Part shown: positions 17,335 to 24,883 of the stretch, in pieces
Position numbering within the stretch: position 1 is the first letter of the stretch
How the letters are laid out: each line of letters opens with the position of its first letter
DNA from: JBBSEZ01 sp038239195
GTDB taxonomy: Bacteria; Planctomycetota; Planctomycetia; Gemmatales; Gemmataceae
Assembly (NCBI GenBank): GCA_038239195.1
Contig: JBBSEZ010000008.1
Location: 1 to 61,605, forward strand
Length of the DNA stretch: 61,605 nucleotides
Direction of reading: 5' to 3'
The notes under the pieces: model-generated
The model's database searches: none
What the model saw: the letters and a program-made list of their open reading frames with translations, nothing else
What the model was told of the DNA's origin: nothing
Program-made: the position numbers and the translations under genes

Positions 17335-17756
17335 CGCCTTTCCCCTTCGGGCTGGTTTCGAGTTGTCGTCGGGCGCCCGCCCTCCGGCCTACGCCCCCCT
17401 GGCCCGCTCGATTTGCCCTTGTTGCAGGTAGAATACTCAACGCGCTCTCCCGGGGCACGGTGAAACTGCTACGCCTGCCCCGCGACGAACCTGCGTACCT
17501 GCCGGGCGGGCGCCCTCTGGTCAGCAACCCAGCCGGTGTTGCACGGCGACGGGTGCAAGCCTTGCCGAAAGGCCGGCGAAAAGAGCACGCCCCCTTGACG
17601 CCTGGATGACCGTTTCCCAAATACCTCGGCAGTGCGGCACGCGGGCAGCCCCTCCCGCAACCGCGGGGATTTCTTCTCCCCCCCGTGCGCGTCGGGCTGC
17701 CACACTGGCGGCGAACTTGCGAAACGAACACCGAGGTCGTCCGTCGCAGCCCTCCC
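17335..17756. other. Non-coding gap with hairpin-forming segment
   Basis: I see no convincing gene in these 420 bases. A plus-strand TAGAAT box lies at 17429-17434. After it comes a segment able to form several short hairpins, for example around TTGCCGAAAGGCCGGC (near 17560) and CCCGCAACCGCGGG (near 17655). It could be a 3' untranslated region, an uncharacterised RNA or degraded sequence. It matches no riboswitch or housekeeping RNA that I know. Confidence 0.3.
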
Positions 17757-18326
17757 TCACGCCTTCCCCACGGCCCGCACCATCGCCGCCGCCGAGTCTC
17801 TGGCGAAGCGCCTCTGGACGATCCTCGTGTACGGGTAGCCCAGCCGGGCCAGGAAATGGCGCGCCCGGGAGAACGCCACGATGTCATAAACCACGCCGCC
17901 GGCCTCCCGGTCCCACTCGACCAGGAACCGCTCCTCCCCCGTCTCTGCGTGGTCCGGCAGCGTGCCGTAGGCGAAGCCGAACCTGTCCACCTCGTCCACG
18001 ACGTACGTGATCCGGCAGGCGTTGAGCCACCACAGGCCGAACGTCCGGGCCACCACCGCCACGACCTGGCCCACCTCGATCGGCACCTCCGGGGGCCACG
18101 ATTCCACCCAGCCCAGGCGGAAATGCTCCCAGCGCCGCAGCGCCGCCTTCGCCGCCAGGAAGGCGGGCCCCCCCTCGCCGACCCTGATCCGGGTGCGGTC
18201 CACGACGTAGCCTGGCGGCGGCACGGCGGCGGTCGCACCGACCGCCGTATAAGTCAGGTCGAGTTTGCCCTGCGCCGCCAGGAAGTCCCGGATTTTCGCA
18301 GGGGAGGGCTTGCGGAGCAGGAGCAT
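17757..18326 (-). CDS. DUF1990 family protein
   Basis: The protein has 189 residues. It matches the DUF1990 (UPF0548) family by length and by LDLTYTAVGATAAVPPPGY near the start, AKAALRRWEHFRLGW, GLWWLNACRITYVVDE, the glycine-containing FAYGTLPDHAETGEE and the C-terminal RHFLARLGYPYTRIVQRRF. Function is unknown; structures suggest a small beta-barrel fold that may bind a ligand. The start at 18326 is used because a TACAAT box sits at 18356-18351 only 25 bases upstream, which excludes the longer in-frame start. It is divergent from the NAD(P)-binding gene at 18443. The two families often occur together and may act in one pathway. Confidence 0.85.
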   Translation of the reverse strand: MLLLRKPSPAKIRDFLAAQGKLDLTYTAVGATAAVPPPGYVVDRTRIRVGEGGPAFLAAKAALRRWEHFRLGWVESWPPEVPIEVGQVVAVVARTFGLWWLNACRITYVVDEVDRFGFAYGTLPDHAETGEERFLVEWDREAGGVVYDIVAFSRARHFLARLGYPYTRIVQRRFARDSAAAMVRAVGKA

Positions 18327-18350
18327 CGTCGTCCTCGTGGGGCGTTCGTC

Positions 18351-18356
18351 ATTGTA
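18351..18356 (-). promoter_or_regulatory. -10 box for the DUF1990 gene
   Basis: TACAAT reads on the minus strand 25 bases before the ATG at 18326. I see no clear -35 box at the usual distance. The 116-base gap between two divergent genes must hold both promoters. Confidence 0.4.
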
Positions 18357-18442
18357 TCCTATGCGCCCGCCGTCCGTAGAATCGAAGAGGCAGCGCGGTA
18401 ACCTCAGGGCCAACAACTATTCCATGTGTTTCAGGGGCGCCT

Positions 18443-19372
18443 ATGGAAGCACCCGGCGACAACCCGGCCGGCCCCACCGTCCTTCTCACCGGCGGCAGCG
18501 GCTACGTCGGCGGCCGGCTCATCCCGCTGCTGGAGCAGCAGGCGGTCAAGCTCCGCTGTCTCGCACGCAGCCCCGACACGTTGCGGCCCCGCGTGCGGCC
18601 CGGCACCGAGGTCGTCCGGGGAGACGTGCTCGACGCCTCCTCGCTGGACGAGGCGTTGGGTGGCATTCAGACGGCGTATTACCTCGTCCACCTGATGTCC
18701 GGCTCGAAGGACTTCGAGAAGGAGGACCGGCAGGCGGCGGCGAACTTCGCCACGGCCGCAAAGAAGGCCGGGGCGAGGCGCATCGTCTACCTCGGCGGGC
18801 TGGGCGACGACGCCGACCCGAACCTGTCCCCCCACCTGCGAAGCCGCCACGAGGTCGGCGACGTGCTGCGGGCCTCCGGCGTGGAGACCGTCGAGTTGCG
18901 GGCGTCGATGGTGGTCGGGGCGGGCAGCCTGTCGTTCCAGTTGATGAAGTCGCTGACCGACCGGCTGCCGGTCATGCTCTGCCCCCGCTGGCTCTCGACG
19001 CCCACTCAGCCCATCGCCGTGGACGACGTGCTGGCCTACCTCCTGGCGGCGAAGGACTTGCCGTCGGGCGAGGGCCGCACGTTCGAGATCGGCGGCGCGG
19101 ACGTCGTGGGCTACGGCGACCTGATTCGGGAGTACGCCCGGCAGAAGGGGCTGCGGCGCTGGCTCATCTCCATGCCGGTGCTGACGCCGTATCTGTCGGG
19201 CCTGTGGCTGGCGCTGGTGACGCCCACTGCCTTCGAGGTCGGGCGGCACCTGATCGAGGGATTGAAGAACCCCACCGTCGTCCGCGACAAGAAGGCCCTT
19301 GACGTGTTCCCGATTCGCCCCATGGGCGTCCGGGAGGCCATCGAGAAGGCCCTGGCAGGAGACAGAGGGTAG
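18443..19372 (+). CDS. NAD(P)-binding SDR-type oxidoreductase/epimerase-like protein
   Basis: The 309-residue protein has an atypical short-chain dehydrogenase (NmrA/YesF-like) fold. The dinucleotide-binding motif is TGG-S-GYVGG with G17, G20 and G23. It is followed by a cofactor-selective CLARSP, DVLDASSL and YYLVHLM, and then a RRIVYLGGLGDD strand. The active-site Tyr of classical SDRs is not obvious, as in many NmrA-like members, so catalysis is uncertain. CAGGGG lies just upstream of the ATG. It is divergent from the DUF1990 gene. The association suggests oxidoreductase plus binding partner; the substrate is unknown. The sequence is full length with no signal peptide. Confidence 0.85.
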   Translation: MEAPGDNPAGPTVLLTGGSGYVGGRLIPLLEQQAVKLRCLARSPDTLRPRVRPGTEVVRGDVLDASSLDEALGGIQTAYYLVHLMSGSKDFEKEDRQAAANFATAAKKAGARRIVYLGGLGDDADPNLSPHLRSRHEVGDVLRASGVETVELRASMVVGAGSLSFQLMKSLTDRLPVMLCPRWLSTPTQPIAVDDVLAYLLAAKDLPSGEGRTFEIGGADVVGYGDLIREYARQKGLRRWLISMPVLTPYLSGLWLALVTPTAFEVGRHLIEGLKNPTVVRDKKALDVFPIRPMGVREAIEKALAGDRG

Positions 19373-19421
19373 GTGGAAGGTCACACGAAATGCTGGCCGG
19401 TCCTTCTCGCCACGTGCCTTG

Positions 19422-20261
19422 TCATTTCTTCAACGCCTTGTCCAGGAACTCGAACAACTCCTGGGTCGGCCTGTCGCCGGGCAGCCCCAGGTCGGCGTTG
19501 ATCGTGGTGTGGTTCTTCCCCTCGGCGGGATAGGCTTTCGCCGACACTCCCGCTGCCTGAAGCGCCCTGGCAAGTCGTTGCGACTGCCCTCTGGTTTCAG
19601 GGTGGTTGGCCACGTGGAGGATCAAGAAAGGCGGCACGTGCTTGCCCCTGGCGACGTGCGTGACCGGCGACAATTCCTTCTGCATTTTCTCGTCCCCGAA
19701 CTTGATCCGGTAGATCGCTGCTCGCTTTTTCTCCACGGTCTTGATCTGCAGCGGCACGTCGTAGGTGTCGCCATCCACCGGGACGCAGCCCTTGATGAGG
19801 GAGAGCGACAGCCGTTCCGCCTTCAAGTATCTGTCGTCGGTGCAAACCAGGGCAGCCAGTTGTGCCCCGGCGGAATGCCCCATGACGAACATCGTGTTGG
19901 GATCGCCGCCGTAGTCCCTGGCGTGATCGTGGGCCCACCGAATCGCCTTGGCCACGTCTCCAGCCATTTGCTGGATCGTGGCCTTGGGCAAAAGGCGGTA
20001 GTTGATCGACACGAAGACGAAGCCCTTGTCGGCGAACGCCTGGGGCTTTTTCTGCACGTCCGATTTGTCGCCCGCTTGCCAGCCTCCGCCATGAACCCAG
20101 AGGACGACGGGATGGTTCTTGCCCACAGCCGGGGCGTAGACGTCGAGCACCTGCCGTTCGTTCTTCGGCTCGGCGTAGGCCAGGCCACGGTGGCTTTTTG
20201 GCTCCGCGGCGAGGAGCGGGGCGGCCAGGAGCAGGACGAAGAGGAGAGGGAGAGTGCGCAT
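19422..20261 (-). CDS. Secreted alpha/beta hydrolase (esterase/lipase-like)
   Basis: The protein has 279 residues with a signal peptide (LPLLFVLLLAAPLLA-AE). The oxyanion motif HGGGW starts at H57. The nucleophile elbow GHSAG puts Ser at 130, and a C-terminal His at about 251 (KNHTT) completes the likely triad with an acidic residue near 220-225. This is the hormone-sensitive lipase/BD-FAE-type esterase family, acting on ester-linked substrates outside the cytoplasm. I chose the internal ATG at 20261, which gives a clean signal peptide, over one 18 bases upstream. It starts 100 bases after msr-msd copy C on the same strand, so the RNA's transcript could run into it. Confidence 0.85.
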   Translation of the reverse strand: MRTLPLLFVLLLAAPLLAAEPKSHRGLAYAEPKNERQVLDVYAPAVGKNHPVVLWVHGGGWQAGDKSDVQKKPQAFADKGFVFVSINYRLLPKATIQQMAGDVAKAIRWAHDHARDYGGDPNTMFVMGHSAGAQLAALVCTDDRYLKAERLSLSLIKGCVPVDGDTYDVPLQIKTVEKKRAAIYRIKFGDEKMQKELSPVTHVARGKHVPPFLILHVANHPETRGQSQRLARALQAAGVSAKAYPAEGKNHTTINADLGLPGDRPTQELFEFLDKALKK

Positions 20262-20360
20262 GGTGGCCTCCAAAGCCACGGAGGAAGAGGTGCAGCGGTG
20301 ATGATTCCGTCGTCGTTCGTCCCCTTGCGGGGCCCTTCAGCCACCCTTTCGGAACGGAAG

Positions 20361-20570
20361 ACCGGCCGCCTGGATAGTCCAGGCGGCCGGTGGGAACCAG
20401 GAGGCCTCTACTACACGACCTGGGGCGCGGAGGGCTCACGGCCGACAGCGGGGCTGAAACAGCCTTCCTCGCGATGCATGGCAGACCAAACGCTCGGGCG
20501 GCGCAACGCCGCCCTGGTGCAAAGCACCACAGCTAGACCTGACCTCCTGATTGGCCCGCCCAGCGGAACA
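20361..20570 (-). ncRNA. Putative retron msr-msd RNA, copy C, lacking the msd hairpin
   Basis: All conserved parts of the element are present except the long hairpin. These are the promoter, 5' hairpin, a1 (20552-20541), TAGC, three msr hairpins, a2 (20406-20395) and the 3' hairpin, here extended to CCGGCCGCCTGGA-TAG-TCCAGGCGGCCGG. Pairing of a1 with a2 needs two G-U pairs. At 20443 the sequence passes directly from CACGGCC to GACAGCGG, exactly the two edges of the hairpin in copy D. The 252-base element is therefore a clean loss (or an empty state) of the ~85-base msd hairpin. The template left would be only about 35-40 bases. Confidence 0.65.
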
Positions 20571-20576
20571 AGAAGC

Positions 20577-20604
20577 GTTGTATCGCGAGGCGCAAGGGCG
20601 GCAA
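20577..20604 (-). promoter_or_regulatory. Promoter carried by msr-msd copy C
   Basis: TTGCCG (20604-20599), 16 bases, then TACAAC (20582-20577) on the minus strand. The boxes are identical to copy A although this copy has lost its msd hairpin. Confidence 0.55.
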
Positions 20605-20729
20605 GGGGCGACCGGGGCCCGCCTTTGTCGCAAGAGACGATTGAAAGATCGCGGCCGAGTCTCTACCTTGATAGTTTGCCGCGCCGGGTCGTTTTCCCGA
20701 GCCACTGAACTACGAGGGTATGCACCGCC

Positions 20730-20972
20730 ATGGTTTGGAAGAAGCAAGGACAGGGCCGGAAGAATCGTTGTCGTTTCTGCACCAAGGAAGGCTGCCCGCG
20801 GCCGGCCTTCGTGGACTACAAGGCCGTCGATACGCTGAAGAAGCTCACCACCAGCCAGGGCAAGCTCTCCAGCCGCAAGCGCAGCGGCAACTGCGCCGCC
20901 TTCCAGCGCGCCGTCAAGGACGCCATCAAACGCGCTCGTTTCATGGCTCTGCTGCCCTACGTCGGCGAGTGA
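20730..20972 (+). CDS. rpsR: 30S ribosomal protein bS18
   Basis: The protein has 80 residues, the expected size, and belongs to the S18 family: CRFCTKEGC near the N-terminus, VDYKAVDTLKKLTT, KRSGNCAAFQRAVKDAIKRA and the C-terminal RFMALLPYV. C14, C17 and C22 make it a zinc-ribbon-like variant. It binds 16S rRNA in the platform of the small subunit. In many bacteria it lies with rpsF, ssb and rplI; here it stands alone, so it may be a second (paralogous) copy. Its 5' side is the promoter end of msr-msd copy C, about 120 bases away and divergent. Confidence 0.95.
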   Translation: MVWKKQGQGRKNRCRFCTKEGCPRPAFVDYKAVDTLKKLTTSQGKLSSRKRSGNCAAFQRAVKDAIKRARFMALLPYVGE

Positions 20973-20985
20973 CGAGGGCCCCCGG

Positions 20986-21045
20986 GGGACCGGCTTTCCC
21001 GCCGGTCCTGCCCTCCGGAAGTGGACCGGCTGGAAAGCCGGTCCC
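20986..21045. repeat. Inverted repeat after rpsR
   Basis: The arms are GGGACCGGCTTTCC (20986-20999) and GGAAAGCCGGTCCC (21032-21045), 14 perfect pairs, with a second partial copy of the ACCGG core inside the loop. It may end the rpsR transcript or be an intergenic repeat of the REP type. Confidence 0.55.
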
Positions 21046-21124
21046 ACGCTTGCCGACGAACGCCCCTCTCACCCGGCCCTGCGCCCTTTCCGCGCGCTCG
21101 ACACCTCGTCCGGGGAACGATCTC

Positions 21125-23497
21125 GTGAAGACCTCCTCCACCTTCCTGCTCCTGGGGCTCCTCGTCGTCGGCTCGCTTTCCCTCCCGCGCGCTGGCAGCG
21201 CCGAGGAGAAAGCCAAAGGGTGGCCCGCCACCGTCGAGCAAGCCTTGAGACGGGCCGGGGCCAACCGGCCGGCGCTCGTCAAGGCGCTGGAGTCCGCGCC
21301 GCGCGACCAGCGCAAGGGCATGGCCTTTCTGATCGCCAACATGCCCGACGGCGACCTGCGCACGCTCCGCGCCGAGTTCCTGCTGGAGAACGTCGCGCTG
21401 GCCTACAAGGCCCGCAAGCAGGTACACTGGGGCGCTCGCATTCCCGAGGAGGTCTTCCTCAACGACGTCCTCCCCTACGCCAACGTCGATGAAGCGCGGC
21501 ACCCCTGGCGCAAAGAGCTCTACGAACTGTGCATGCCCCTGGTCAAGGACTGCAAGACGCCCGCCGAGGCGGCTCAGAAGCTCAACTCGACGATCTTCCC
21601 CAGGCTCAAGGTCCGCTATTCGACCACGCGCAAGAAGCCCCACCAGAGCCCGAAGGAGTCGATGGAGCAGGGCGTGGCCTCCTGCACAGGCCTCTCCATC
21701 TTGCTGAGCGATGCTTGCCGCAGCGTGGCCGTCCCGGCCCGCCTCGTCGGCACTCCCCTCTGGGCCAACAAGCGCGGCAACCACACCTGGGTCGAAATCT
21801 GGGACAAGGGCTGGCACTTCACCGGCGCCTGCGAACAAGACCCCAAGGGCCTCGATCGCGGGTGGTTCGTCGGCGAGGCCGCCCAGGCGAAGAAAGACGA
21901 CCCCATCCACGCCATCTACGCGACGAGCTTTCAGAAGACCAAGATCGCCTTCCCCCTCGTCTGGGCCCCCGGCCGCAAGGACGTCTACGCCGAGAACGTC
22001 ACCGACCGCTACGCCAAACCCAGGGCCGACGAGAAGCACGTGCGCGTCCAGGTGCGCGTCTGGGGCCCCGGGCGCACCGCCCGCCTCGCCCTTCCGGTCG
22101 AGGTCGTCGATCGCAAGTCGCCGGAGCGCACCCTTCACGGCAAGTCGCGCGGCGAGGGCGCCGACACGAACGACTTCCTGACCTTCGCGCTGCTGCCGGA
22201 CCGCGACTACTTCCTCCGCGTTGGCAAGCCGGCGCGCGTCGAGAAGGCGTTCAAGACGACGGGGAAGCAGTTGCTGCTGGAGGTCGAGCCCCCCGCCGAG
22301 AAGGCCGGGCTCTCCAAGGAGCAGGTGCAGGAGATCGAGAAGGCGGCCCTGGCGTTCTTCACCGCCGGCAAGGAAAAGCAGGCCGCGTGGAAGTTCCCCG
22401 CCGCGCTCGACAAGCTCCTGGCCGAGCACGAAGAGGCCGTGCGCGCGGCCGTCTGGAAGGCCTACCGGAGCGAGGCGGTTCACGTCGAGGCGAAGAAGGA
22501 CTTCGACAAGAACCAGGTGCGCCATCAGAAACACCTGAGCGCGTATGCGGTGAAGAAGGTCGGCAAGAGGCCGGCGAACGGCTGGCCGCTGTTCATCGCC
22601 ATGCACGGCGGCGGCGGCGCCCCCAAGCGCGTCAACGACAGCCAGTGGGAGATCATGCGGATCTACTACCGCGACCAGCCCTCGGTCACGGGCTATCAGT
22701 ATCTCGCGCTGCGGGCCCCGAACGACGTCTGGAACGGCTTCTACGACGACTACGTTCCGCCCCTGGTCATCAACCTGATCCGCCAGTTCCTCGTCTTTGG
22801 CGACGTCGATCCCGACAAGGTCTTGCTGATGGGCTACTCCCACGGGGGCTACGGCGCCTTCTTCATCGGCCCCAAGGTGCCCGACCGCTTCGCGGCCATC
22901 CACAGCAGCGCGGCCGCGCCGACCGACGGCACCATCTCGCCGCTGACGCTGCGCAACACGCGCTTCACCTTCATGATCGGCGAGCACGACGTCGCCTACG
23001 GCCGGCGCAAGCGCTGCGAGGCGTTCTCCGAGGCGGTCGAGAAGCTCAAGAAGCTGAACAAGGGCGATTTCCCGGTGGAAATGGAGCTGAAGAAAGGCTT
23101 CGGCCACGGCGGGCTGCCCGACCGCGACAAGATCAAGGAGATGGCCGCCTTCACGCGCAACCCCGTGCCCCGACACCTGAGCTGGGAGTTGACCGACGGG
23201 GTCGTCGCCGATTTCTTCTGGCTGTCCGTCCCCGCGCCGGGCCGGGGCCAGAGCATCGACGCGAAGATCAGCGACAACGTCGCCCAGATCACCACGCGGA
23301 ACGTGAAGGGCTTCGCGCTGGGACTGGATGGCCGACTGATCGACTTCGGCAAGCAACTGCGCGTTTCGCTCGACGGCAAGGAGAAGGTTGTCGCGCTTCG
23401 GCCGAGCTTCCTGACGTTGTGTCAGTCGATGGCGGAGCGCGGCGACCCCCGGCTGGCGTTTACGTGTCGGGTGCCGTTGGAGGTCGAGAAGAAGTAA
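21125..23497 (+). CDS. Secreted transglutaminase-like/alpha-beta hydrolase fusion protein
   Basis: The protein has 790 residues from a GTG start preceded by GGGGAACG, followed by a signal peptide (LLLGLLVVGSLSL). Residues ~150-250 form a transglutaminase-like domain with Cys187 (ASCTG), His220 (GNHTWVEIW) and Asp in EQDPKG. Residues ~480-680 form an alpha/beta hydrolase of the PHB-depolymerase/peptidase type: MHGGGG oxyanion region near 493, GYSHGGYG with Ser572, GEHD near 620 and GFGHGG near 661. A C-terminal beta-rich part follows. It probably acts on protein or polyester substrates outside the cytoplasm. Longer upstream frames starting at 20720 lack ribosome-binding sites and would lose the signal peptide. 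It is convergent with the NHL gene. Confidence 0.82.
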   Translation: MKTSSTFLLLGLLVVGSLSLPRAGSAEEKAKGWPATVEQALRRAGANRPALVKALESAPRDQRKGMAFLIANMPDGDLRTLRAEFLLENVALAYKARKQVHWGARIPEEVFLNDVLPYANVDEARHPWRKELYELCMPLVKDCKTPAEAAQKLNSTIFPRLKVRYSTTRKKPHQSPKESMEQGVASCTGLSILLSDACRSVAVPARLVGTPLWANKRGNHTWVEIWDKGWHFTGACEQDPKGLDRGWFVGEAAQAKKDDPIHAIYATSFQKTKIAFPLVWAPGRKDVYAENVTDRYAKPRADEKHVRVQVRVWGPGRTARLALPVEVVDRKSPERTLHGKSRGEGADTNDFLTFALLPDRDYFLRVGKPARVEKAFKTTGKQLLLEVEPPAEKAGLSKEQVQEIEKAALAFFTAGKEKQAAWKFPAALDKLLAEHEEAVRAAVWKAYRSEAVHVEAKKDFDKNQVRHQKHLSAYAVKKVGKRPANGWPLFIAMHGGGGAPKRVNDSQWEIMRIYYRDQPSVTGYQYLALRAPNDVWNGFYDDYVPPLVINLIRQFLVFGDVDPDKVLLMGYSHGGYGAFFIGPKVPDRFAAIHSSAAAPTDGTISPLTLRNTRFTFMIGEHDVAYGRRKRCEAFSEAVEKLKKLNKGDFPVEMELKKGFGHGGLPDRDKIKEMAAFTRNPVPRHLSWELTDGVVADFFWLSVPAPGRGQSIDAKISDNVAQITTRNVKGFALGLDGRLIDFGKQLRVSLDGKEKVVALRPSFLTLCQSMAERGDPRLAFTCRVPLEVEKK

Positions 23498-23507
23498 GGC
23501 GAGCGGC

Positions 23508-23572
23508 CCGTAGGACGGCTCTCCCGAGCCGTCCAGCACCCGGCAGGACGGCTCGGGAGAGCCGTCCTACGG
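23508..23572. terminator. 27-bp perfect inverted repeat between convergent genes
   Basis: Arms 23508-23534 and 23546-23572 are perfectly complementary over 27 bases, with an 11-base loop; each arm contains GGACGGCTCTCCC or its complement. The repeat lies between the convergent stops at 23497 and 23599, so it can terminate both transcripts. The sequence style resembles multicopy intergenic repeats of planctomycetes. Confidence 0.6.
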
Positions 23573-23598
23573 AGAGAGTGTTTCCCCACGAGCGCGCG

Positions 23599-24519
23599 TC
23601 ACTTCCCCTGCCACCGCTGCCAGGCCAGCCCCGGCCGGTCCACGCGAAACTGCACCAGCCGGCGCTTCTTCACCTCCGTCACGTAGACCGTGCGCCCGTC
23701 CGGCCCGCCGAAGCAGAGGTTGCTCGGCGAGTCGCCGAGTACGTCGATCTCGCGCAGCACCTTGCCCGCGGGCGACACCACGGCCACCGTGCCCTTGCCG
23801 TGGCGCGTGACGTAGAGGTTGCCGTCCACGTCGCAGCGCATGCCGTCGAAGCCGTGGTCGTCGAACTTCTTCAACAGTCGCTTCCGCGACAGCGAGCCGT
23901 CGCGGCCGACGTCGAACGCCCATATGTTCCGCTGCACGCTCTCGTTGACGTACAGCGTTTTGCCGTCCGGGCTGACCTCGATGCCGTTGGCCGTCCCCAT
24001 CTTCTCCGCGACGAGGGCCGTCTTGCCGTCCCGGCCGATGCGCCAGACCTGTCCGGTGCCCTTGCCCCAGTCGGGGTCGCTGGCGTACAGGGTGCCGTCT
24101 GGCGCGATGGCCAGGTCGTTCGGCTGGTTCATCTTGGCGTTGTGGGCGAAGACGGTCACCTTGCGCGTCGCCGGGTCGATGCGAAGGACGTTGTGGCCGA
24201 CGTAGTCGGCGACGTACATGATCCCCTTGCGGTCGAAGACGATGCCGTTGCCCGTGCTCTTGCCGGGCAACTGGGCCCAGACCTCGCCCTTGCCGTCGGG
24301 CGCGATCTTGCCGATGGTCTGCTGGCGGGCGAAGTTGACGGCGTAGACGTTCCCCTTCGCGTCGCAGGCCGGCCCCTCGATCCCCGTCGTGAACGCCTTC
24401 TCGGCGGTGAGCGGGGTGGCGACGAACAGTTTCTCCTTGTCGGCGGCGAACGGGCCGGTCGCCGGCAGCAGGAACGCAAGGCCGGTGAGAAGGAGGGACG
24501 AAGCTGGTAGCAGTCTCAT
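23599..24519 (-). CDS. Secreted SMP-30/gluconolactonase-like beta-propeller protein
   Basis: The protein has 306 residues and a signal peptide (LLPASSLLLTGLAFLLPATG). It is an SMP-30/NHL-type six-blade propeller: EGPACDAKGNVYAVNF, GIVFDRKGIMYVADY, NDLAIAPDGTLYASDPDWG, NGIEVSPDGKTLYVNES, DGMRCDVDGNLYVTRHGKG, and SNLCFGGPDGRTVYVTE. The Glu-Gly at the start and the Asn and Asp residues in blades 3-5 match metal-binding positions of gluconolactonases, so it may be a lactonase; the substrate is unknown. It begins 32 bases downstream of the 3' hairpin of msr-msd copy D on the same strand, the closest such junction in the window. Confidence 0.85.
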   Translation of the reverse strand: MRLLPASSLLLTGLAFLLPATGPFAADKEKLFVATPLTAEKAFTTGIEGPACDAKGNVYAVNFARQQTIGKIAPDGKGEVWAQLPGKSTGNGIVFDRKGIMYVADYVGHNVLRIDPATRKVTVFAHNAKMNQPNDLAIAPDGTLYASDPDWGKGTGQVWRIGRDGKTALVAEKMGTANGIEVSPDGKTLYVNESVQRNIWAFDVGRDGSLSRKRLLKKFDDHGFDGMRCDVDGNLYVTRHGKGTVAVVSPAGKVLREIDVLGDSPSNLCFGGPDGRTVYVTEVKKRRLVQFRVDRPGLAWQRWQGK

Positions 24520-24550
24520 GGCGGGGGCCCTGCGGCAGGGTGGAGGGAAG

Positions 24551-24849
24551 GCCGGCCGCCTGGGTGATCCAGGCGGCCGGAGGGGAATCAGGAGGCCTCT
24601 ACTACACGACCTGGGACTCGGAAGGCTCACGGCCACGCCGGCGAGAATTCGCCCTGGACAGTGGTGGGACCACGACTAGCGGGGTTGTTCCAGGCCACCA
24701 CTGTCCAGGGCGAATTCTCGCCGACAGCGGGGCTGAAACAGCCTTCCTTGTGACGCATGCCAGACCAAACGCTCGGGCGGCGCAACGCCGCCCCGGTGCA
24801 AGGCACCACAGCTAGACCTGACCTCCTGATTGGCCCGCCAGGCGGGACC
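24551..24849 (-). ncRNA. Putative retron msr-msd RNA, copy D
   Basis: The complete element is 341 bases: a1 24831-24820, TAGC, msr hairpins GGTGC-CTT-GCACC, the GGGCGGCG hairpin and GGCTG-TTT-CAGCC. The msd arms are 24639-24667 and 24695-24723 (29 perfect pairs, 27-base loop), with a2 at 24597-24586. The 3' hairpin is CCGGCCGCCTGG-GTGAT-CCAGGCGGCCGG, longer than in A and B through compensated changes. The 5' hairpin stem is also extended (CCCGCC/GGCGGG). The msd stem is unrelated in its central part to those of A and B, and it contains GAATTC. It lies between two minus-strand genes and directly upstream of the SMP-30-like gene. Confidence 0.7.
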
Positions 24850-24855
24850 AGAAGC

Positions 24856-24883
24856 GTTGTATGGCGAGGCGAAAGGACGGCAA
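24856..24883 (-). promoter_or_regulatory. Promoter carried by msr-msd copy D
   Basis: TTGCCG (24883-24878), 16 bases, then TACAAC (24861-24856), on the minus strand. Box sequence and spacing match copies A and C although the spacer has diverged. Confidence 0.55.

Noticed and set aside
17434..17756. SRP RNA, RNase P RNA, tmRNA or riboswitch
   Set aside because: The conserved cores of these RNAs are absent.
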